Source of the DNA: Brenneria nigrifluens DSM 30175 = ATCC 13028
Lineage (GTDB): Bacteria; Pseudomonadota; Gammaproteobacteria; Enterobacterales; Enterobacteriaceae
DNA: 64,000 nt
NCBI RefSeq assembly: GCF_005484965.1
Contig: NZ_CP034036.1
Coordinates: 4,588,001 to 4,652,000, forward strand
Direction: 5' to 3'
Shown here: one piece after another, positions 58,913 through 64,000 of the stretch
Numbering within the stretch: the first letter of the stretch is position 1
Layout of the letters: the number at the start of each line of letters is the position of its first letter
Program-made: the position numbers and the translations under genes
The notes under the pieces: generated by a model
What the model was told of the DNA's origin: nothing
Seen by the model: the letters and a program-made list of their open reading frames with translations, nothing else
The model's database searches: none

Positions 58913-59277
58913 GCGTGCGTTATACGGGAATGAACCCGAACGGGCTGGGAACGCTGACGGATAGTGATCATCTGTGGCAGTCAGCGCGAGACATACTGAC
59001 AACGCCGATCGGATCCCGCGTGATGCGCAGAGATTACGGCTCTATCGTGCCGGATTTGATTGATGCCCCGCAAAACGAAGTGACGCGCCTGCAACTGATG
59101 AGCGCGACGGTTATTGCGTTAACGCGCTGGGAGCCAAGGATTGCACTGAACGCGGTAGATATAGTCTATTCCGCATCCGGCAAAGTAGAAGCAAATTTAA
59201 CCGGGCTGATTACTGAAACGATGGAACTAAGCAGCGGAACAATAACGATAAAAGGGGGGAATAGTGGCAACGGTTGA
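58909..59277 (+). CDS. W: Baseplate wedge protein gpW
   Basis: The 122-residue gp25-like protein has a MSVRYTGMNPNGLGTLTDSD start and a RRDYGSIVPDLIDAPQNEVT segment. It is a T4 gp25-type baseplate wedge component. It overlaps gpV upstream by 4 bases and gpJ downstream by 14 bases. Confidence 0.92.
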   Translation: MSVRYTGMNPNGLGTLTDSDHLWQSARDILTTPIGSRVMRRDYGSIVPDLIDAPQNEVTRLQLMSATVIALTRWEPRIALNAVDIVYSASGKVEANLTGLITETMELSSGTITIKGGNSGNG

Positions 59278-60160
59278 TTTATCACAGCTACCCCAGCCGC
59301 AGATCATCGAGACGCTGGATTTTGAAGCGATTTTGTTGGATGTAAAAGCGGTCATGATCGCCGCCTTCCCTGCTGACCAACAAGCGTCCGTGACGGCCGC
59401 GCTTGAGTTGGAGTCTGAGCCGTTAAACCAGATCGCGCAGGTCATAACGTACCGCGAATTGATGTTGCGGCAGCGGATTAATGACGGCGCTGCCGCCTGC
59501 ATGCTAAGCCATGCGGTTTCTGGCGATCTGGATAATCTGGGGGCGAACCTGAACACGGAGCGATTAGTCATTACGGAAGCCACGGAAACAGCCGATGCAG
59601 TGATGGAAAGCGATGATGCGTTTCGCCTGCGAGCGCAGGCGGCATTTGAAGGGCTTAGCGTGGCCGGGCCAACGGCCGCATACGAATATTTTGCTAAAAG
59701 CGCCAGCGGGAAAGTTAAAGACGCGAAGGCGACCAGCCCGTCGCCCGCAGTGGTTGTTGTGTCTGTGCTTTCTTCAGATGGCGACGGCGCCGCATCTGCC
59801 GAGTTGCTTTCAATTGTTGATGCGGCGTTATCAGCCGAAGATAAGCGCCCGGTTGCTGACCGGTTGACAGTGCAGAGCGCCGAGATCGTCAATTATTCAA
59901 TCAACGCCCTACTTTATTTTTACCCCGGCCCGGAATCAGAGCCGATACACAATGCGGCACAGGCTGCGCTGACGGCATGGATAAGTGCGCAGGGGAAAAT
60001 CGGCCGTGACGTTGCACGTTCGGCGATCATGGCCGCGCTGCACGTGCAGGGCGTGCAGCGCGTAGAACTGATAGAACCGGTCGTTGACATTGTGATTGAT
60101 GAAACGCAAGCGGCCTGGTGCGAATCTGTCGTTATTGGCGAGGGCGGCACGGATGAATAA
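59264..60160 (+). CDS. J: Baseplate assembly protein gpJ
   Basis: The 298-residue protein from a GTG start (MATVDLSQLPQPQIIETLDF) has the gpJ body with SGDLDNLGANLNTERLVI and a RLRAQAAFEGLSVAGPTAAY segment. It is an inner baseplate arm protein. It overlaps gpW by 14 bases and gpI by 8 bases. Confidence 0.93.
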   Translation: MATVDLSQLPQPQIIETLDFEAILLDVKAVMIAAFPADQQASVTAALELESEPLNQIAQVITYRELMLRQRINDGAAACMLSHAVSGDLDNLGANLNTERLVITEATETADAVMESDDAFRLRAQAAFEGLSVAGPTAAYEYFAKSASGKVKDAKATSPSPAVVVVSVLSSDGDGAASAELLSIVDAALSAEDKRPVADRLTVQSAEIVNYSINALLYFYPGPESEPIHNAAQAALTAWISAQGKIGRDVARSAIMAALHVQGVQRVELIEPVVDIVIDETQAAWCESVVIGEGGTDE

Positions 60161-60761
60161 TAGCCTGCTGCCGCCCTCTTCCAGTGATTTTATGCGCCGC
60201 GTGACGCAAACCGCCGAAGTGCTTAGCGGTCTGGCAGTTGACATAAACACGCTGTGGAATGCGGACAAATGCCCGATTGATTTACTGCCCTATCTGGCGT
60301 GGGCGCTGTCAGTTGATCGCTGGGATAAGAATTGGTCGGAACAGACTAAACGGCAGGTAATAAAAGCGGCGTGGATGGTTCACAGGAAAAAGGGAACCAT
60401 CACGGCTTTGCGCCGTGCGATCGAACCGTTCGGTTTTACCGTTCGTGTTATCGAGTGGTTCCAGAACGGCGGCGAGCCGGGGACATTTCTACTTGATGTC
60501 GGCGTTAACGATCAGGGAATCACGGGTGAGCTGTATTGGGAGCTTGAGCGACTTATCGAACAAGCGAAGCCCTGTTCGCGTCACCTTACGGGGCTGTCCG
60601 TTAGCCTTGACGTTAAAGGGGAAGCATACGCGGCGGCGGCGGGATACCTGGGCGATGAATTGACGGTTTACCCCTATATGCCGGAGATGATTAGCGTTAC
60701 AGGGAAAAGTTATAGCAGCGCCGGGATTCACATTATTGATAATATGAGCGTAACAGCATGA
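60153..60761 (+). CDS. I: Tail protein gpI
   Basis: The 202-residue gpI-family protein begins MNNSLLPPSSSDFMRRVTQT and contains LPYLAWALSVDRWDKNWSEQ, with KGTITALRRAIEPFGFTVRV. It is a baseplate component linking the tail fibres. The frame opens at 60096, but the ATG at 60153 overlaps the gpJ stop. It overlaps the tailspike start by 4 bases. Confidence 0.92.
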   Translation: MNNSLLPPSSSDFMRRVTQTAEVLSGLAVDINTLWNADKCPIDLLPYLAWALSVDRWDKNWSEQTKRQVIKAAWMVHRKKGTITALRRAIEPFGFTVRVIEWFQNGGEPGTFLLDVGVNDQGITGELYWELERLIEQAKPCSRHLTGLSVSLDVKGEAYAAAAGYLGDELTVYPYMPEMISVTGKSYSSAGIHIIDNMSVTA

Positions 60762-62779
60762 GCACATACTTTGCATTATTGACAAATATCGGCACGGCAA
60801 AGCTGGCGAATGCCGCCGCGCTGGGCAATCAATTAAATATCACTAAGATGGCGGTCGGAGACGGTGACGGTGTTTTGCCAACCCCAAACCCGGCACAAAC
60901 TGCGTTAATTAATGAGAAACGCCGCGCCGCGCTCAATATGTTGAGCATTGACCCGGCAAACGACAGCCAGATTATTGCCGAGCAGGTTATACCAGAATCC
61001 GAGGGCGGTTTTTGGATCCGTGAAATTGGCTTGTACGACGATAATAACGATCTGATCGCTATCGCGAACTGCCCGGAAACCTATAAACCGAAGTTGCAGG
61101 AAGGTTCTGGCCGGGTTCAGACCGTGCGCATGATTATTGTCGTCAGCAGTACCGACGCAGTAACGTTGAGAATTGACCCGTCTGTTGTCCTGGCGACGCG
61201 AACGTATGTTGATAATGCTGTTATCGAGGTAAAACAGCAATTAGCTTCAAGTGTCGGTGCCAGCATGATCGGCGTTTCACAAGGGGGTACGGTTCAAAGC
61301 GCGATATCTTTTTTGACGCCAGAAATGTTCGGCGCTGTTGGTGATGGTAAGACCGATGATCTCCCGGCGTTTAACAAACTAATCAGCTTCTTGCGCGCAT
61401 CACAAACTAGTTATTTTGTTGCCGCATATGGCGATTACGCTATTTCTGATTCGATTAGCGTCTGGGGGATGGGTGCGGCACTTAATATGATAGTTCGCTC
61501 AATTAGACCAACAAAATCATGGGCTAATCCGTCAATCTATAAAGAAGCAAAACCGCTTTTTAGTATTGGCGGGAATGGGAATATGGTCGGGTTAAATATA
61601 CGCTGCGTGCATGTCCACGGAGAAGAAAAGGCAGCGTGGATAAGCGTAATAAAACAAGGGGTTGGGGGTAGTTATTTCCATGCTGACAGGCTGAGGGGAT
61701 GCGTGGGCGGCTATATTAGCAGAGCGCAAACGTGGCCGTCGGCGTCTAATCGTATTACCGGCGGCTTTTGGGATGGTTCGGACGGGATTGGCGTATGGGT
61801 CGAATACGGCTCAGGAAATGATACACCGATGACCGAAGGTACTATTGTCGATGTGAATTTTATTCGGGGATTCAACAAAGGCGGAGTGCTGTTGCGGCAT
61901 GGCGCGCAATATTCAGATATTCGCGCGCAATTTGATTTTAATGGTCGGCATCTTTCTGAGTTAACCGTCAATGTAACAGACTTTAATGGGTTGGAGCGTG
62001 GATCGGACGTTTCAGACGGTTCGAATACAGCTGAGCTTATGGCATTGTATGAATATCCGGAAGGCACATTTAAAGTATTGATTAATGAGAATCACGACGT
62101 AAGCAATGATGGGTCTTTGTTCTCAGTTGGTCAAACCCTCAGTTCCGGAGAATGGAGCGGTATAATTACGGGGGTTAGGCAGCCAAGCGTAGATAAATGG
62201 TATCCGGATGTTATTCACGATTTTTACGGAGCAGCATTTGCTAAAGTTAAAATAAAATCGGGATATCTTGGCGGCCTGGTCGGCGGTCTGCTGCACTCAT
62301 CTAACTTTGAATATTTCAATAGCAATACCGCGCTTACGAATGGTACTCAAGGAGCAATGTGGACTCATTCCGGCAAGATATTATCTTTGCGCGATGTCGC
62401 GCGCGGTGGCGCACAGGTACTTGATGTATCAGGTAGCTATTTAGCCCCATACCGACATATGAATATGCGGGACTATAGGATATTTGGTGTTGAAGTGTAT
62501 GCCGCGCTAAGAAAATCAGTAGTCTATGATGTTCGGACATTCACGTTTGCCGGCAATGGGACTGTGAGTACAGTCAGAGAAGTGTGGCGCGCAACAATAT
62601 CATGCACTCTTGATGGTGTGAGCGGAGAGTGTCTTATTTATGTGAGTTCTTCCGGGATCAATATTGTTAATAACACAATGAATGATGTAACCCTTAGCGT
62701 TTCTGGAATGAAATTTCAGGCCGTACAGGGCGCTCAGGACGTACTTGCAACTACGTTTAATTTTCAGAGGATTTTCTGA
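60758..62779 (+). CDS. H: Chimeric tail fibre/tailspike (gpH position)
   Basis: The 673-residue protein joins a P2 gpH-type N-terminus (residues 1-160: MSTYFALLTNIGTAKLANAA, GGFWIREIGLYDDNNDLIAI) to a tailspike-type body beginning TPEMFGAVGDGKTDDLPAFN, the head of pectate-lyase-like beta-helix depolymerases. The N-terminus binds the baseplate, and the body would contact or cut a surface polysaccharide. GC content falls after about 61270, suggesting recombination of the receptor-binding part. Confidence 0.82.
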   Translation: MSTYFALLTNIGTAKLANAAALGNQLNITKMAVGDGDGVLPTPNPAQTALINEKRRAALNMLSIDPANDSQIIAEQVIPESEGGFWIREIGLYDDNNDLIAIANCPETYKPKLQEGSGRVQTVRMIIVVSSTDAVTLRIDPSVVLATRTYVDNAVIEVKQQLASSVGASMIGVSQGGTVQSAISFLTPEMFGAVGDGKTDDLPAFNKLISFLRASQTSYFVAAYGDYAISDSISVWGMGAALNMIVRSIRPTKSWANPSIYKEAKPLFSIGGNGNMVGLNIRCVHVHGEEKAAWISVIKQGVGGSYFHADRLRGCVGGYISRAQTWPSASNRITGGFWDGSDGIGVWVEYGSGNDTPMTEGTIVDVNFIRGFNKGGVLLRHGAQYSDIRAQFDFNGRHLSELTVNVTDFNGLERGSDVSDGSNTAELMALYEYPEGTFKVLINENHDVSNDGSLFSVGQTLSSGEWSGIITGVRQPSVDKWYPDVIHDFYGAAFAKVKIKSGYLGGLVGGLLHSSNFEYFNSNTALTNGTQGAMWTHSGKILSLRDVARGGAQVLDVSGSYLAPYRHMNMRDYRIFGVEVYAALRKSVVYDVRTFTFAGNGTVSTVREVWRATISCTLDGVSGECLIYVSSSGINIVNNTMNDVTLSVSGMKFQAVQGAQDVLATTFNFQRIF

Positions 62780-63057
62780 TGAAAATAAAAGGAAAATTTA
62801 ATTTTTTGTGTGGCGCAGAAAATGAAAAAAGTGAAGTTTCAGTCTATGAAAACGCGCATGGGGTAATTGATGAAAAAATTGATTGTGGTACTGAAATACA
62901 GGGATATATATCTATCTATTCCGATGAAAAAATGAATAAAGCAGTGTTCAGATTTCCCATATTAATATTAAAGCCATCGGAAGAGGGAAAGGCGGAAGAG
63001 GCGTTACTGATTGCAGCTATTGATGCAGCTTGTCAAGATATGAAATTATCCAAGTAA
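62779..63057 (+). CDS. Hypothetical protein after the tailspike
   Basis: The 92-residue, AT-rich gene (MKIKGKFNFLCGAENEKSEV) starts on the tailspike stop (TGATG). It has no domain that I recognise; position suggests a tailspike-associated or assembly protein replacing P2 gpG, but this is inference. Codon use is more AT-rich than the structural genes, like the tailspike body. A terminator follows. Confidence 0.6.
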   Translation: MKIKGKFNFLCGAENEKSEVSVYENAHGVIDEKIDCGTEIQGYISIYSDEKMNKAVFRFPILILKPSEEGKAEEALLIAAIDAACQDMKLSK

Positions 63058-63096
63058 TCAGGAATTTTATATGAAGCATAAACGCGCGATACGTGC

Positions 63097-63126
63097 AGCA
63101 CAGCCTTTGCCGGCTGTGCTTTTTTA
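63097..63126 (+). terminator. Rho-independent terminator after the tailspike module
   Basis: AGCACAGCC pairs with GGCTGTGCT (9 bp, loop TTTGCC), followed by TTTTT. It ends the rightward late transcript and lies 6 bases from the stop of the leftward gpU gene. Confidence 0.8.
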
Positions 63127-63131
63127 TCCCA

Positions 63132-63623
63132 TCAAGAAAGCAACCCGCCCGCCGCGGAGCTGGCCGCGTTAAATGCCTCCGTGGCGCCGCTGCGGATATT
63201 AGTCAGCACATCACTGAATGACGATGATTGCAGCCGTTCGCGGTAGTCCTCATCGACGCGTTGCAGGCTGATAGAAAACTCTATCTTTTTCGCGTTGCCG
63301 TAGCGGTCTAATTCCTCGTTTGTGCGCTGCAATCCGGTTAAAACATACATCCCGTAAATCTTCCCCGTCCCTTCAATCAGCGGCCATGGGCGTCCCATGT
63401 AGCCCATTGTCGTTAATGCCGATAGCGCCATGTTGCCGCCGGTGATTTCCGGGTAGAGAACGCCGCTAAGCGTGATCTGTGACTCACCAGCGCCGATATA
63501 TTGCCAGCTTGCCGATCGGTTGACGCGATCATTCTTCACGTGGCGCCACTGCTGGGAATGCTGCAATTGCTGGTACGGTACGGTTTTGAGGGCAAACACA
63601 AACATGCCGAATACCATCATCAT
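63132..63623 (-). CDS. U: Tail protein gpU (leftward)
   Basis: The 163-residue gpU-type protein has GMFVFALKTVPYQQLQHSQQ and ASWQYIGAGESQITLSGVLY, then GKIYGMYVLTGLQRTNEELD. It is a tail sheath-terminating/baseplate component in P2. It reads leftward, opposite to canonical P2, and the ATG follows AAGGAG. No gpD gene follows it: only the terminator and the tailspike module lie beyond its stop. Confidence 0.88.
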   Translation of the reverse strand: MMMVFGMFVFALKTVPYQQLQHSQQWRHVKNDRVNRSASWQYIGAGESQITLSGVLYPEITGGNMALSALTTMGYMGRPWPLIEGTGKIYGMYVLTGLQRTNEELDRYGNAKKIEFSISLQRVDEDYRERLQSSSFSDVLTNIRSGATEAFNAASSAAGGLLS

Positions 63624-63635
63624 AATATTTTCTCC

Positions 63636-64000
63636 TTAATCCTGGTCGCGGAATGCGCCGCGCCGGGTGCGCTCTCTTTCGTTGAGGATTTGCCTTATTT
63701 TCTGTTCAACAAGCTGCGCCAGCTCGCGCGGATCCTGTTTGCCAACATCGTTAAACACCAAGTTGAACGATGGCGCCGCGCCGGGTGACGTGGCAATGGG
63801 CGCCGTGGAACCCTGGCGGATGGGTTGCGTAGTAATGTCCTGCATCTGCTGAGAAACAACGCGCGGCACTTTCTGCGCGGCGACGCGCGTTTCCTGCCAG
63901 GCACCTTGCACGGCGAAAGCGCGAGGAAGATTTTTAAAGACGATATCCCCCGGCCCTATCCGCTTTTTGGTTTCATCCAGCAAGCCACTGGTATTGTCGG
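63636..64000 (-). CDS. T: Tail tape-measure protein gpT, C-terminal end (runs off the right edge)
   Basis: The last 121 codons of a leftward gene are visible, open to the window edge (it reads DNTSGLLDETKKRIGPGDIV). The C-terminus has LAQLVEQKIRQILNERERTR. Its position directly upstream of gpU (12-base gap) matches P2 gpT, the tape measure. Most of the gene lies outside the window. Confidence 0.72.
   Translation of the reverse strand, partial: DNTSGLLDETKKRIGPGDIVFKNLPRAFAVQGAWQETRVAAQKVPRVVSQQMQDITTQPIRQGSTAPIATSPGAAPSFNLVFNDVGKQDPRELAQLVEQKIRQILNERERTRRGAFRDQD

Larger units (their letters stand above)
37107..64000. mobile_element. P2-family prophage, left part (right end outside the window)
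   Basis: Gene content and order follow P2: int, repressor, cox, small early genes, gpA, cos core, Q-P leftward, O-N-M-L-X, holin/lysozyme/spanins, R-S, V-W-J-I-H, then gpU and gpT. Integration lies directly after the cpxQ terminator. As I recall, the cpxP-fieF interval is a known site for P2-like phages. The exact left boundary and core are not determinable without the right junction. At least 26.9 kb lies in the window. Structural genes look intact; dcm is frameshifted and no gpD or ogr is visible. Confidence 0.9.

Overview
The window is a piece of an enterobacterial chromosome. Bases 1-37106 carry a backbone whose gene order largely follows Escherichia coli around yhh, fts, liv and ugp, and the GC-rich coding suggests a Pectobacteriaceae-like member of Enterobacterales (Brenneria, Dickeya or Lonsdalea type). 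That placement is inferred from gene order and protein resemblance only. Bases from about 37107 to the right edge are a P2-family prophage whose right end lies outside the window.

Backbone, left to right: the dcrB end, queuosine-precursor transporter yhhQ, sulfur carrier tusA, zinc exporter zntA, yhhN, a DUF1820 gene, yhhL, rsmD, then the ftsY-ftsE-ftsX cluster, heat-shock sigma factor rpoH and panM. Next come the branched-chain amino acid ABC transporter livKHMGF with a trailing PLP aminotransferase, and a chemotaxis receptor with its own sigma-28 promoter. A four-carbon sugar-acid catabolic operon follows (ltnD-otnK-otnC-otnI and a GntP-type permease) with a divergent DeoR-type regulator. 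A small toxin-antitoxin islet (vapBC plus an orphan HTH antitoxin-like gene) separates it from the glycerol-3-phosphate operon ugpBAECQ, which is preceded by four PhoB-box repeats. An AEC-family carrier, yhhA, trmL and the cpxRA/cpxP envelope-stress locus complete the backbone. The 3' UTR of cpxP carries a well preserved CpxQ small RNA.

The prophage starts directly behind the CpxQ terminator. It has int and an immunity repressor pointing left, and a rightward early operon: cox, small P2-type genes, a 3'-5' exonuclease, a Dam-type methylase, a PAPS-reductase-like protein, a frameshifted C5-cytosine methylase and the gpA replication endonuclease. A cargo segment lies between gpA and the portal, the position known as a defence hotspot in P2-like phages. 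Here it holds a second adenine methylase and a HicAB pair with a repeat-array operator. A P2-type cos core follows, then Q and P (leftward), O-N-M-L-X, the lysis genes (holin, SAR-type endolysin, nested spanins), R-S, V-W-J-I and a chimeric tailspike. The last genes, gpU and gpT, read leftward, opposite to P2, and no gpD gene lies beside them.

The most interesting points are: (1) the cytosine methylase gene, split by a +1 shift at a TTT-TGA site and overlapped by a second long open frame with repeated GWPTPT-like motifs; (2) the modification-gene cluster around the PAPS-reductase-like protein; (3) the methylase/HicAB cargo at the defence hotspot; (4) prophage integration directly downstream of CpxQ; (5) the inverted tail operon and tailspike chimera; (6) a histone-H1-like tail on the small terminase.
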